A stretch of DNA of 64,000 bases from Paenibacillus sp. (GTDB lineage: Bacteria; Bacillota; Bacilli; Paenibacillales; Paenibacillaceae): assembly GCA_023512345.1 (NCBI GenBank), contig JAILZT010000020.1:19733-83732 (forward strand), read 5' to 3'. A model generated the notes under the pieces. It saw nothing but the letters and a program-made list of their open reading frames with translations. It ran no database searches and was not told the DNA's origin. The position numbers were made by a program, and so were the translations under genes. Below are positions 17,408 through 27,287 of this stretch, one piece after another (within the stretch, counting starts at the first letter, position 1; every line of letters starts with the position of its first letter).

Positions 17408-18884
17408 AGGCCTTAAGGGCGTTCTCTATGTCTTCGACACCAAGTAGAAGGCTATGAACGCCCTTTAAATGAATGTCCAGGTTATTGCCATGCAACTTTG
17501 CCTCTAAATCATTAACAACACCGGTCTCACTGCCATCCAGTGCAATACTTAACTGGACTAGTGTCCCCAGCTTATGAATCCATTCTTCGTCGGAAGCCAG
17601 CAAAATGTCCTTGTGTAAGGTGGACAATTTCTGCTTTCGACTTTTTGTGCTGTAAGAGGCGATCATAGCGCATAAGATAAGCTGACGATGCGTCAGACCA
17701 CGTATAGGAGAATTCATCAACCAGTAACGCGTATGCCGTTTGGATTGATAATAATTGATATTAGAGCCAGTCCGGTGCAGCATTATGGAGACGTATATCA
17801 ACATTTCTTGTTCTTTTATATTTCCTTCCCCTTGTAGAGAAGTGAACAAGCTGTGGGCCAGCTTACAAATATGATCCAGATGTTTTTTGGAGGCTCTGAT
17901 ATCAAAGCGCAGGATGGTACTCAGGCTATAATCAAGTGCACTGTCACGCACAGGACTCTCTGGCTCTAGAAGATCATGCAGCATGCCTTCACGTAGACCC
18001 TCTCCGCTTATAATGGCACTACTTGCATGAATATACTGATATACGGTCTGAAAAATGATTAACCCAGAGACGATAATATCCGCCCGACTCTTGGATAAGC
18101 CATCCAAATCTTTCCGTTTCTCAAAAGTCATCTCAGGCAAGATACTCATGAAGCGATCAATGGTTTCAGTAGACATCGTGTATCCATGCGAGTTTGGCAA
18201 GGAATACTCCCTTTGCTTTTGATCTAACTTGCCTAAGGAACGAAGTGTTCCTCCTAGTCCAAATAAAGGTAAACCAATTCCAGTATTTAGCCACGAATGT
18301 TCTACCAAACGCCCTATAACATAAGCTTGAAGCTTACGTACTTGTTCCCCGTTCCAATTGCCTCCCATCCCGAACAAAACATTAGTGTTCACGGCACCGA
18401 AAGGAAAGGATATGCTGTGTTGATAGCGCCGCCCCCGAAATAATGTTATTTCCGTACTGCCACCACCAATATCGATGACAAATCCATCTTCAACATCAAA
18501 AGCATTAATCACTCCAAGAAATCCAAAGTAAGCCTCTTGATGCCCAGAGATTACTTCGATCGGTATAGAAGAAGCTTCTGATAAATATGTAATGATCTCT
18601 TCGGAGTTTGCTGCATTACGAATCGCGGCAGTTGCACCGGCTCTTATCTTATCAACATCAAAGGCCTGGCATACTTCTTTAAATTGCAGCAGAATTGGAA
18701 CGACAGTCATCATATCTTTCTGTTCAAGTCTACCTTCTTTGGTGATTTTCTCACTTAAACGAGCTGAACTTTTGCATTCCTTTATGATTTTGTAGCCACC
18801 TGCAGGTGTAGTATCGTATATAACTAAGCGAATGGAGTTGGATCCGATATCGATTATGCCAATCCGGCACAGGTCATCTCTCAT
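17355..18884 (-). CDS. ppx: Ppx/GppA-family exopolyphosphatase
   Basis: About 509 residues. N-terminal ASKHA-type phosphatase domain with IGIIDIGSNSIRLVIYD (phosphate loop 1), the catalytic Glu region HQEAYFGFLGV and FVIDIGGGSTEI (loop 2), then an HD-like helical domain from about residue 315 (FDIRASKKHLDHICKLAHSLF, but the second His-Asp pair of a true HD enzyme is not clear). It degrades polyphosphate or ppGpp. ATG at 18884 follows AAAGGAGTACATACAATC; an upstream in-frame start at 18986 would read through a terminator and is rejected. Its last 53 bp overlap ppk1 on the other strand. Confidence 0.93.
   Translation of the reverse strand: MRDDLCRIGIIDIGSNSIRLVIYDTTPAGGYKIIKECKSSARLSEKITKEGRLEQKDMMTVVPILLQFKEVCQAFDVDKIRAGATAAIRNAANSEEIITYLSEASSIPIEVISGHQEAYFGFLGVINAFDVEDGFVIDIGGGSTEITLFRGRRYQHSISFPFGAVNTNVLFGMGGNWNGEQVRKLQAYVIGRLVEHSWLNTGIGLPLFGLGGTLRSLGKLDQKQREYSLPNSHGYTMSTETIDRFMSILPEMTFEKRKDLDGLSKSRADIIVSGLIIFQTVYQYIHASSAIISGEGLREGMLHDLLEPESPVRDSALDYSLSTILRFDIRASKKHLDHICKLAHSLFTSLQGEGNIKEQEMLIYVSIMLHRTGSNINYYQSKRHTRYWLMNSPIRGLTHRQLILCAMIASYSTKSRKQKLSTLHKDILLASDEEWIHKLGTLVQLSIALDGSETGVVNDLEAKLHGNNLDIHLKGVHSLLLGVEDIENALKAFKNVWGLKVKLDFPSSV
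17413..17468. repeat. Long-loop inverted repeat inside the ppx 3' end
   Basis: TTAAGGGCGTTC at 17413 pairs with GAACGCCCTTTAA at 17456, leaving a loop of about 31 bases. It starts six bases after the ppk1 stop codon but lies within ppx coding sequence. It may act as a ppk1 3' end; no T-tract follows. Confidence 0.5.
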
Positions 18885-18947
18885 GATTGTATGTACTCCT
18901 TTGCTAAGTTGATTGATCATCATTATACATGGTTTATCTGTATAAAT

Positions 18948-18984
18948 GAAACGGCCTCCCGGAATTCTCACCGAGGGCCGCTTC
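18948..18984 (-). terminator. Terminator of the amino acid ABC operon
   Basis: GAAGCGGCC pairs with GGCCGTTTC (one G-T pair) with a loop of about 19 bases, nine bases after the ATPase stop; followed by ATTTATAC on the minus strand. Confidence 0.7.
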
Positions 18985-18992
18985 AACCATTA

Positions 18993-19715
18993 TTACAGAA
19001 CTTTACTTAGAAAGTCCTGTGTACGTATGTGTTTTGGATTTCCAAAAACTTCAGCTGGTGAGCCCTGCTCGACGATCACTCCACCATCCATAAAGAGGAT
19101 CCGATCTCCAACCTCGCGTGCAAAACCCATTTCATGCGTTACAATAATCATCGTCATTCCATCTTCAGCCAGCTTTTTCATAACTTCAAGTACTTCGCCG
19201 ACCATTTCAGGATCAAGTGCTGACGTTGGCTCATCGAACAACATCACATGGGGCTGCATCGCAAGAGCCCGTGCAATCGCAATCCGCTGCTTTTGTCCGC
19301 CGGACAACTGAGATGGATATGCATCCTTTTTATCCTCAAGGCCAACCGTTCTCAGCAGTTCCATTGCTATTTTCTCTGCTTCGCTTGGTTGGATCTTCTT
19401 TACTTTAACCGGAGCTAACATAATATTCTGCAATACGGTTTTGTGAGGGAAAAGGTTAAATTGCTGGAACACCATGCCCATTTTTTCACGAGTGATGTTG
19501 ATATCATGCTTCTTAGCCGTTATTGATTGACCTTCAAAGCTAATATCACCACCCGTAGGCTGCTCCAGAAGGTTCAGACAACGCAGAAACGTACTTTTAC
19601 CTGATCCACTGGGTCCAATAACAACGACAACCTCACCTTTTTGGACTTCCAAATCGATGCCTTTAAGGATTTCCAGCTTTCCGAAGTGCTTTTGTAAGTT
19701 TTTAACCTCGATCAT
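18993..19715 (-). CDS. Polar amino acid ABC transporter ATP-binding protein
   Basis: 240 residues, GlnQ/HisP class. Walker A GPSGSGKST (about 34-42), Q-loop FQQFNLFPH, signature LSGGQKQRIAIARAL, Walker B VMLFDEPTSALDPE, and the H-loop VTHEMGF. Energises amino acid import. Start ATG overlaps the permease end by 14 bp, so the two are translationally coupled. Third gene of the SBP-permease-ATPase operon. Confidence 0.95.
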   Translation of the reverse strand: MIEVKNLQKHFGKLEILKGIDLEVQKGEVVVVIGPSGSGKSTFLRCLNLLEQPTGGDISFEGQSITAKKHDINITREKMGMVFQQFNLFPHKTVLQNIMLAPVKVKKIQPSEAEKIAMELLRTVGLEDKKDAYPSQLSGGQKQRIAIARALAMQPHVMLFDEPTSALDPEMVGEVLEVMKKLAEDGMTMIIVTHEMGFAREVGDRILFMDGGVIVEQGSPAEVFGNPKHIRTQDFLSKVL

Positions 19716-20361
19716 CTGTATTTAACCTCCTTTCCAATCTGCCGAGAAGTTTGGACAGTGAAAATGTCATAACAAAGTACATAAATGCAATAATCACTAG
19801 CGGGGTAAAGCCGTCATAAGTAATCGTTGTTACCGACCGCGATTGGAACATCAAATCCATAACCCCGATAAAAGATACGATGGATGATTCCTTGATAATG
19901 GTAATAAACTCATTGCCGATCGCTGGAAGAACGCTTTTGAGCGCTTGGGGCAGAACGATATAACGCATAGTCATACCCTGCCTCATGCCTAAGGAACGAG
20001 CTGCCTCTACTTGTCCGCGGTCTACACCTTGTATTCCTGCCCGGAAAATTTCTGCTAAATAAGCAGAGCTGTTAATGGACAGTGTAATGGCTCCGGATTG
20101 CATTGCGCTAAATTCGATACCAAAGGTTGCGAGACCATAATGGATCAAGAAAAGCTGTACAAGCATAGGTGTTCCACGCAGGAACTCTACCCAAGCCGTA
20201 GCGATAAAACGAACCGGCCACCATTTGGACATACGCAATAATGCAATGGCGATCCCGAGCACAAAACCGAAGAATACGCCTAAAACTGCTAACAGCAATG
20301 TGTACTGTAAACCCGATAAAAAAAAGTTCCGATATTCATAAGCCATACTAAAAATATCCAT
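19702..20361 (-). CDS. Polar amino acid ABC transporter permease
   Basis: 219 residues with about five membrane segments. The EAA coupling loop is VEAARSLGMRQGMTMRYIVLPQAL (near residues 125-148), typical of the HisMQ family. N-terminal GLQYTLLLAVLGVFFGFVLG is also characteristic. Lies between the binding protein and the ATPase genes. ATG after AGGAGGTTACGTTTA. Confidence 0.95.
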   Translation of the reverse strand: MDIFSMAYEYRNFFLSGLQYTLLLAVLGVFFGFVLGIAIALLRMSKWWPVRFIATAWVEFLRGTPMLVQLFLIHYGLATFGIEFSAMQSGAITLSINSSAYLAEIFRAGIQGVDRGQVEAARSLGMRQGMTMRYIVLPQALKSVLPAIGNEFITIIKESSIVSFIGVMDLMFQSRSVTTITYDGFTPLVIIAFMYFVMTFSLSKLLGRLERRLNTDDRG

Positions 20362-20425
20362 TAAACGTAACCTCCTATCTCCAAAAAAATAGAAAACAGC
20401 GGGTTACCGCCATTTTCTGAAGGGT

Positions 20426-20452
20426 AAAGCTCCTGCTAAGTGTGCAGGCTTT
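20426..20452 (-). terminator. Intercistronic stem-loop, likely attenuator
   Basis: AAAGC-CCTGC pairs with GCAGG-CTTT around a seven-base loop between the binding protein stop (20481) and the permease start (20361). Partial termination here would give the usual excess of binding protein mRNA. Confidence 0.6.
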
Positions 20453-20480
20453 ATTCTTGGTTGTGGCTGCCTGAGTCTGC

Positions 20481-21296
20481 TTATTTGCTCTCGGACAATG
20501 CACTTGCCGCTGCAACATACTCATCAATCTTGCCTTCTGAATTCAGACGGGTAAGCGTCTTGTTCACTTGTGCAAGAAGTTCCGCATTCCCCTTCTTAAT
20601 ACCGATAACGTAACCGTCATCTTCAACTTCAGGTGTAGCATCGGTGATCACTAATCCTTTAACATTCTTAACAAAAGATTTGGCAACCGGTCCTTCCATA
20701 ATGGAAGCATCCACACGGTTGGTTTGCAGTTGCAGAACGATTTCAGATATTTTAGTTAGGGACGTCAATTGTGCGCCTTCGATCCCTTTGGCGATATCTT
20801 CTTGAATAGATCCCGCTTGAACGCCTATCTTCGCACCCTTAAGAGTATCCATTGTTGCGAATTTATCCTTGTCTGCTTCACGAACTACAACAGCTTGCTG
20901 TGCTTTATAATAAATATCCGAAAGGTCAACCGCTTTTCTGCGTTCTTCTGTCGGACTAAGCCCGGAGATTACCATGTCAATTTTTCCGCTTGACAGTTCA
21001 TTGAGCAAAGATTCAAACGGTAGATCTTTAATGATAAGTTCTGCGCCCATATCTGCAGCAATATCCTTGGCAATATCAATATCAAAACCAACAATTGTAT
21101 CTTGGCCGTTAACAACTTTATGAAATTCATATGGAGGAAAGTCCGCACTAGTACCTAATGTTAGCGTCTTTGTGGTTGGCGCTGTGTTCGTATTGCCTGC
21201 TGTAGCAGAATTATTCTCATTCTTATTTTGGCCACATCCTGTAAGCAAACCTACAGTAAGCAGCATTCCTAATGATAATTTACCCCATTTGTTCAT
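20481..21296 (-). CDS. Amino acid ABC transporter substrate-binding lipoprotein
   Basis: 271 residues. Lipobox LLTGC near residue 21, then a Asn/Thr-rich linker and a family 3 extracellular solute-binding domain: LTLGTSADFPPYEFH, GFDIDIAKDIAADMG, LPFESLLNELSSGKIDMVISGLSPTEERRKAVDLS, and GAKIGVQAGSIQED. The S-x6-PFE pattern suits polar amino acids; exact ligand unknown. ATG after AGGGGAGATATAGAA. First gene of the operon, with a good SigA promoter. Confidence 0.94.
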   Translation of the reverse strand: MNKWGKLSLGMLLTVGLLTGCGQNKNENNSATAGNTNTAPTTKTLTLGTSADFPPYEFHKVVNGQDTIVGFDIDIAKDIAADMGAELIIKDLPFESLLNELSSGKIDMVISGLSPTEERRKAVDLSDIYYKAQQAVVVREADKDKFATMDTLKGAKIGVQAGSIQEDIAKGIEGAQLTSLTKISEIVLQLQTNRVDASIMEGPVAKSFVKNVKGLVITDATPEVEDDGYVIGIKKGNAELLAQVNKTLTRLNSEGKIDEYVAAASALSESK

Positions 21297-21771
21297 TTCT
21301 ATATCTCCCCTGTTCTCTATTTTATTCTGTATTTTGCCTCGTTGACCGATTTATTATAAATCACATCGCATGAATATGCAAAGGCATTTTTGTGACAAAC
21401 CCTGTTCACATTTAAATAATCTACGAAATGGATATTTGGCCAAACCCTATATCAGACAGGGATTAGCAATAGGGTAACACAAGTACCAAGCATCTGCGAA
21501 CGAATAGCAAATGGCTGTAACCTTCTATTGCACATGCAGCAACTCCTCCCGCTTGTATTCATAAAAGAAGCCAAAATATCCACTCTTATTAAGTGTAATA
21601 AATTTTGAAATAATTATTACATAAATATGAATGCCAGCATATCCTTTTAGGATAATATAGGAATAACTATGATCTTGATTCATGCAGTTAATCTACAGGG
21701 TAATAATTATGCTAACTACAACGTTAGTCAGAATCATTCACAAATCGTTTCATTGTTAGGGAGGTGCTATC
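21297..21771. other. Intergenic region between divergent ABC and glucan genes
   Basis: 475 bp. It holds the ABC operon promoter, an inverted repeat TGTAATAA/TTATTACA at 21594-21621, and a small hairpin GCTAAC/GTTAGT near 21711. The last two precede the glycosidase gene and could be operator sites. No open frame or known riboswitch was recognised. Confidence 0.5.
21353..21381 (-). promoter_or_regulatory. SigA-type promoter of the amino acid ABC operon
   Basis: On the minus strand TTGCAT (21381-21376), a 17-base spacer and a perfect TATAAT (21358-21353), about 57 bp before the start codon. Perfect -10 and optimal spacing make this the clearest promoter in the window. Confidence 0.8.
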
Positions 21772-23517
21772 ATGCTTTTGGAAGCTTTGTACCATGTGCC
21801 TAGGGATAAATGGGCCTATGCTTACGATTCAGAAACTATACATCTGCGTGTTCGCACTAAAAGGGACGATGTTGACTGTGTTGTTGCTTTGACTGGCGAT
21901 AAATACGATTGGGAGCACACCTACTTCGAAGTTATGATGGAGAAAGCTGCATCCGATGATTGTTTTGATTATTGGGAAGGTGCTGTACGCCCCAAGTACA
22001 AACGTTTGTGCTACACTTTTCGCATAAGTACAGGTCCAGAAGATATATATTTACTGGATAACGGCACGCGTTACGACTGCCCACTTCCACCCACTCATTA
22101 CTTCGAGTTCCCATATATCCACGAAATTGATTTATTTAAGGTCCCGGAATGGGCCAAGGAAGCTGTCTTTTATCAAATCATGCCGGATCGCTTTGCCAAA
22201 GGTAATCCTTCTATTGATCCTGACGGGACCGAACCCTGGGGTGGAACGCCTAAGCTGGATAATTTTTTCGGAGGCGATTTGCAGGGTGTGCTGGATCATC
22301 TGGATGATCTGCTGGAGCTTGGTATCAATGCCATTTATTTCACACCCGTCTTCGTCTCTCCATCTAACCATAAATATGATATCGTCGATTATAAAAGGGT
22401 CGATCCTCACTTCGGCGACAATGATCTTCTCAAGAGACTGGTTGAAGAATGCCATGACAAAGGGATACGTGTAATGTTAGATGCTGTATTCAATCATTGC
22501 AGCGATAAATTCCCAGCATTTATTGACGTACTGAATAATGGGGAAGATTCTAAGTATAAAGATTGGTTCCATATCAATTCTTTCCCCGCTGAAGTTGTCG
22601 ACGGTATCCCTACCTATGACACCTTTGGCTTTTTTAGTAATATGCCTAAATTTAATACCGCTAATCCAGAGGTAAAAAAATATCTTCTGGAGGTTGCCGA
22701 GTATTGGATTAGAGAAATTAATGTAGATGGCTGGCGGCTGGATGTAGCCAATGAGGTGGATCACCATTTCTGGCGTGACTTTCGAAAAGTGGTAAAGTCC
22801 GCTAATCCGGACGCTTATATCGTCGGTGAAGTATGGAGCGACTCCCTAACCTGGCTGCTCGGCGATCAATTTGACTCCGTAATGAATTACCCATTCTCCG
22901 GGACAGTGCTGGAGTTCTTCAACGGCGGGATAAGTAGTGGAACCTTTGGAAATCGCATTGGTGCCTTGCTAATGAGATATCCTCAGCAGACGAACGAGGT
23001 TGTCTTTAATCTGCTAAGCAGCCATGATACCCCTCGCCTTCTGACTTGCCTTGGAGAAGACAAACGGCGCCTGAAGCTGGCTGTGGTGTTCCTGTTCACC
23101 TTCATGGGTACTCCATGTATTTACTATGGGGATGAAATGGGATTAACCGGGTTTGAAGATCCCGACTGCCGAAAATGCATGGTGTGGGATGTGGAACAAC
23201 AGGATCGAGAGCTCTACGATTTCTATCGAAACATGATTGCACTGCGGAAACAGAACAACGCCCTTCGCGAAGGTCGTTTCCGTATACTGCAGGCTTACGA
23301 GGACGATTCATGCATAGTCTATGAACGGGCTGATGAAGTGATCCATTTCACCATTTGGATGAACAACACTCCTGAACCCCGCACTCTTAGCCATCCAATG
23401 GAGACAACGGATTGGCAGGACTCACTAACTGGAGAGCCAGTTATCCCTACAGAGGGCATCATGAACATTCCTCTTGATCCGTATGGATATCGGATATTAT
23501 GCCGTAAACTAGGTTAA
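21772..23517 (+). CDS. GH13 alpha-glycosidase (neopullulanase/cyclomaltodextrinase type)
   Basis: 581 residues, cytoplasmic. N-terminal CBM34-like domain (about 1-125) leads into the (beta/alpha)8 barrel: FYQIMPDRFAKG, region I DAVFNHCSD, region II GWRLDVANEVDH with the nucleophile Asp, region III VGEVW with the acid/base Glu, region IV LSSHDTPR, then a C-terminal beta domain. Hydrolyses cyclodextrins, pullulan or maltodextrins. GGGAGGTGCTATC precedes the ATG. It converges on glgA, consistent with glucan turnover. Confidence 0.93.
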   Translation: MLLEALYHVPRDKWAYAYDSETIHLRVRTKRDDVDCVVALTGDKYDWEHTYFEVMMEKAASDDCFDYWEGAVRPKYKRLCYTFRISTGPEDIYLLDNGTRYDCPLPPTHYFEFPYIHEIDLFKVPEWAKEAVFYQIMPDRFAKGNPSIDPDGTEPWGGTPKLDNFFGGDLQGVLDHLDDLLELGINAIYFTPVFVSPSNHKYDIVDYKRVDPHFGDNDLLKRLVEECHDKGIRVMLDAVFNHCSDKFPAFIDVLNNGEDSKYKDWFHINSFPAEVVDGIPTYDTFGFFSNMPKFNTANPEVKKYLLEVAEYWIREINVDGWRLDVANEVDHHFWRDFRKVVKSANPDAYIVGEVWSDSLTWLLGDQFDSVMNYPFSGTVLEFFNGGISSGTFGNRIGALLMRYPQQTNEVVFNLLSSHDTPRLLTCLGEDKRRLKLAVVFLFTFMGTPCIYYGDEMGLTGFEDPDCRKCMVWDVEQQDRELYDFYRNMIALRKQNNALREGRFRILQAYEDDSCIVYERADEVIHFTIWMNNTPEPRTLSHPMETTDWQDSLTGEPVIPTEGIMNIPLDPYGYRILCRKLG

Positions 23518-23590
23518 TAGCACTTTGATCGGAGCATTTCACTCTAGATCCAATGGCGAGACAAAGTGGGTCCCTGCTATCTAAACGTAC

Positions 23591-23664
23591 AAAGAAACCT
23601 CTTCTTTTGAAATGGTCGCCAATGCTTCCATTTTACCAAAGAGAGGTTTCTTTGTTATTTTTTT
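23591..23664. terminator. Bidirectional terminator, glycosidase / glgA
   Basis: Arms AAAGAAACCTCT and AGAGGTTTCTTT enclose a loop with a further inner stem (AAATGG/CCATTT); a T-run follows on the plus strand and an A-rich stretch precedes it. Confidence 0.85.
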
Positions 23665-23677
23665 GACTAAAAGACAG

Positions 23678-25105
23678 TTAACTCGTAATTTTCTTATAGA
23701 TATCAATATACTGCTGTGCGGATACATTCCAACTGTAATCACCGGCAAAAGCGTTCTTGGTCACTTGCTTCCAATGTTCCGGCTTATTGTAGAAAGAAAC
23801 TGCACGGCGAAGTGTAAACATCATGTCATGTGCATTGTAATCAGTAAAAGTGAACCCATTTCCCTCGCCTGTCAACTCGTTATAGGGTTGAACGGTGTCG
23901 TTCAGTCCCCCTGTTTCCCTAACCACAGGTATACTGCCGTAACGCAGTGCCAGCAATTGGCTAATACCGCAAGGCTCGAACTTGGATGGCATCAAGAAAA
24001 AATCACTGGCAGCATAAATTTTGCGTGAAAGTCCATCGTTGAACAAAATCTGTGAAGACAGCTTTGTAGGATAACGCCAAGCCGCTTCACGGAACCAACG
24101 CTCATAAATCTCATCACCAGTTCCGAGCAATACAAACTGAATATCATCATAATACAATAACTCGTCCAGAATTCGGGTAATAAGATCAAGACCCTTAGAA
24201 TCCACAAGTCGTGTAACCATGGCTACCATTGGTATATGCGGAGCAATCGGAAGCCCCAGCTCCTTTTGCAGGCCTATCTTATTCTCCGTCTTCTTAGCGA
24301 GATTTGTACGATACCGACTAAATATTTGAGAGTCATTGGCCGGATTATAGCTCTTAGTATCAATCCCGTTCACAATACCGCTAAGATGTTCGGAACGTGC
24401 ACTAAGCAATCCTTCCAGACCATAGCCATAATAAGGAGTACGGATCTCTTCCGAATAGGTTGGACTTACCGTAGTTACATGGTCGCTGTAGACGATACCG
24501 CCCTTCATGTAGTTAACGTTGCCGTAGTACTCAACCCCGTTAAAATAACTGCTTCCCAGACCCAGCAACCCATCCAGAACCTCATATGGAAATACGCCTT
24601 GGTACAGCAAATTATGAATGGTAAATACCGTTCTCATCTCAGCATAAAAAGGGTTGTGACGATAATGACCCTGCAGCAGCATAGGGATAACCGCTGCATG
24701 CCAATCATGACAGTGCAGTACATCTGGCTGGAAACCTATAGCCGGCAGGCACTCCAGTACAGCGCGGTTATAAAAGGCAAAGCGTTCTCCGTCATCCATG
24801 TATCCATAGATTCCATCCCGAGCGCCAAAATAGTACTCATTATCGATAAAATAAATGGGGATTCCATCCAATACGATACGCTCAATCCCACAGTACTGAT
24901 TGCGCCAACCTACGGGTACATCCACAACGGCTACTGGCTCCATTTGCGATTTGAATTTTTCAGAAATTCCCCGATATTTTGGTAAAATAACTCTCACATC
25001 TACTCCTGCGCTTTTTAGTGCTTTTGGCAATGCACCAATTACATCAGCTAATCCCCCAGTTTTTATAAAAGGATGAGCTTCAGCAGCGGCGAATAAAACC
25101 TTCAT
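23678..25105 (-). CDS. glgA: Glycogen synthase
   Basis: 475 residues, GT5 enzyme adding glucose from ADP-glucose. N-terminal KTGGLADVIGALPKAL carries the ADP-glucose binding K-x-G-G-L; HCHDWHAAVIPMLL and TIHNLLYQG are conserved; the C-terminal domain has PSKFEPCGISQLLALRYGSIPVVRETGGL with the catalytic Glu. ATG after GGGGGAAATTGA. Follows glgB by 25 bp, so glgB-glgA are one operon. Confidence 0.97.
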   Translation of the reverse strand: MKVLFAAAEAHPFIKTGGLADVIGALPKALKSAGVDVRVILPKYRGISEKFKSQMEPVAVVDVPVGWRNQYCGIERIVLDGIPIYFIDNEYYFGARDGIYGYMDDGERFAFYNRAVLECLPAIGFQPDVLHCHDWHAAVIPMLLQGHYRHNPFYAEMRTVFTIHNLLYQGVFPYEVLDGLLGLGSSYFNGVEYYGNVNYMKGGIVYSDHVTTVSPTYSEEIRTPYYGYGLEGLLSARSEHLSGIVNGIDTKSYNPANDSQIFSRYRTNLAKKTENKIGLQKELGLPIAPHIPMVAMVTRLVDSKGLDLITRILDELLYYDDIQFVLLGTGDEIYERWFREAAWRYPTKLSSQILFNDGLSRKIYAASDFFLMPSKFEPCGISQLLALRYGSIPVVRETGGLNDTVQPYNELTGEGNGFTFTDYNAHDMMFTLRRAVSFYNKPEHWKQVTKNAFAGDYSWNVSAQQYIDIYKKITS

Positions 25106-25130
25106 TCAATTTCCCCCTTGGTTATACGGA

Positions 25131-27071
25131 TTAATTATTGATCTCGGTAATTTCGCTCTTCTTTTTTCGGCCTGTTTTTTTCAGCACTATAATACTCAGC
25201 GGAGGCAGAGTAATCTCCAGACTGTTCAGTTGATTATTCCACTCAAATTTCTCACTTTTCCGTGGTGCATTATGAATACCAGAACCCCCAAAAGCAGTAC
25301 TTTCTGAAGTGAAAATTTCTTCATAAGTTCCCGAACTAGGAACTCCAATGCGATACTGAGGATGCTCAGTAGGTTGGAAATTAATAATAATGAGCAACGT
25401 ATCTACAGCCTTTTTGCCTCGACGAATATAAGAGATAACACTCTGCCCGCTATCATCCGCGTTGATCCATTGGTATCCATTTAAATCATGGTCAAGTTCC
25501 CATAATGCCTTTTCTGAAAGGTAAAACTTGTTAAGTTCAGCAGTATAGGCTCGCATTTGCCGGTGGGTTTCATAATCAAGCAGAAGCCAGTCCAAACCCT
25601 CCTGATCTTTCCACTCGATAAACTGGCCCATTTCACCGCCCATAAATAGCAGTTTCTTGCCTGGATTTGTGATTTGATAACCTAACAGCAGACGAAGACC
25701 TGCAAATTTCTGTTCGTAAGAGCCTGGCATTTTATTGAGCAAAGACTTCTTGCCGTGCACTACCTCATCATGAGACAAGGGCAGTGTATAGTTCTCTGAA
25801 TAGGCATAGCAAATGGGGAAAGTTAGCAGATTGTGATGATAGGGCCGCCCCCCGAAATCCTGTTCTATGTACCCCAAGGTGTCATTCATCCAGCCCATAT
25901 TCCATTTGTAATTGAACCCGAGTCCACCCTCATGAACAGGAGATGTTACTCCAGGCCAAGCACTCGATTCTTCAGCCATCATTAAGGCCTGTGGATAATT
26001 ATCAAAAATCGCCTTATTAAGCGTCTGAATGAAACGGATGGCTTCCAAATTTTCAAGTCCCCCGTTAATATTACGCCGATATTGATGCTCTCCTTTTTCA
26101 AAGTCCAATCTCAGCATACTAGTGACAGCATCGACTCTCATTCCATCAATATGGAACATCTCAAACCAGAAGAGTGCATTTGAAATCAAGAAAGAAGCGA
26201 TCTCAGGTTTACTAAAATCAAATGAGAGAGTCCCCCATCCCGGTCTTTCGGCCAGCATTGGATCACCATATTCATACAGCGGAGATCCGTCGAACATTCG
26301 AAGGCCATGGGCATCTTTAGCGAAATGGGCCGGAACCCAGTCCAAAATCACCCCAATACCTGCCTGATGACAGGAGTCGATTAAATACATAAGCTCCTGT
26401 GGCTCACCATACCGGCTTGTTGCCGCAAAGTATCCCGTACCTTGGTATCCCCAGGATAAGTCATAAGGATGTTCTGCAAGCGGCATAAATTCCACATGAG
26501 TGTAATTCATTTCCTGTAAATAAGGAATCAGCAGCTCGCTCATTTCCTTGTACGTATAGTACTCTCCATCCTCTTTTTGACGCCATGTTCCAAAATGCAT
26601 TTCGTAAATATTCAAGGGCTTATTATACGGAGACTTATTCTTACGTCGCCACGCCCCATCACCCCAACGATAACCACTTATATTAGCCACAACCGATGCT
26701 GTCGCTGGACGAACTTCTGACTTGAACGCATAAGGATCTGCTTTTAGAAAACTGGAACCGTCTGCTGCAATAATTCTGTATTTGTAAAAAGTTCCCACTG
26801 TCATACCCGGAAAAAAACGACTCCAAAATCCTGATTCGGGTATCTTAAATAATGAATCCACTTCATGACTTCCGTCCCAGCCATTATGATCACCAGCTAG
26901 TCCTACATACGTCGCCTGAGGAGCCCACACGGTAAAGCGCACACCGGAAACGTCTTCTTCCACGGCTATGTGCGCCCCCAGCAGGTTGTAGCTGCGATAA
27001 TGGGTACCCTCATGAAATAAATAAATATCATCAGGGGACGGTAAGGTTCCTGTACTTGGTCGCTCTGCCAA
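25131..27071 (-). CDS. glgB: 1,4-alpha-glucan branching enzyme
   Basis: 646 residues. N-terminal CBM48 (VRFTVWAPQATYVGLAGDHNGWDG), GH13 barrel with VILDWVPAHFAKD, nucleophile Asp in GMRVDAVTSML, acid/base Glu in MMAEESSAWP and LPLSHDEVVHGKKSL, and a C-terminal beta domain with a Lys-rich tail. Start is TTG at 27071 after AAGGTGGTGATGAA; a nearby ATG is out of frame. First gene of glgB-glgA, divergent from glgC. Confidence 0.97.
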   Translation of the reverse strand: MAERPSTGTLPSPDDIYLFHEGTHYRSYNLLGAHIAVEEDVSGVRFTVWAPQATYVGLAGDHNGWDGSHEVDSLFKIPESGFWSRFFPGMTVGTFYKYRIIAADGSSFLKADPYAFKSEVRPATASVVANISGYRWGDGAWRRKNKSPYNKPLNIYEMHFGTWRQKEDGEYYTYKEMSELLIPYLQEMNYTHVEFMPLAEHPYDLSWGYQGTGYFAATSRYGEPQELMYLIDSCHQAGIGVILDWVPAHFAKDAHGLRMFDGSPLYEYGDPMLAERPGWGTLSFDFSKPEIASFLISNALFWFEMFHIDGMRVDAVTSMLRLDFEKGEHQYRRNINGGLENLEAIRFIQTLNKAIFDNYPQALMMAEESSAWPGVTSPVHEGGLGFNYKWNMGWMNDTLGYIEQDFGGRPYHHNLLTFPICYAYSENYTLPLSHDEVVHGKKSLLNKMPGSYEQKFAGLRLLLGYQITNPGKKLLFMGGEMGQFIEWKDQEGLDWLLLDYETHRQMRAYTAELNKFYLSEKALWELDHDLNGYQWINADDSGQSVISYIRRGKKAVDTLLIIINFQPTEHPQYRIGVPSSGTYEEIFTSESTAFGGSGIHNAPRKSEKFEWNNQLNSLEITLPPLSIIVLKKTGRKKKSEITEINN

Positions 27072-27287
27072 TTCATCACCACCTTAATATATAGGATGCA
27101 CCTATTACATTACCCCAAACACTGTCATTTGAAAATGATTTGACGTGAAAGAAATTTTTTTCGCATTAAGAAAATAATTAATGTAATTTTTCTTGATGTA
27201 TAGCAATATATTTCACTTATGTCGTTTCAAGAGGCAGTAGTGCGGTTAATTTACAAGCATTGACAAAAAAATGGGAGGGACAACTAA

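Noticed and set aside
24236..24985. 249-codon plus-strand open frame
   Set aside because: It lies entirely antisense to glgA, which has all family motifs; no ribosome site supports it.
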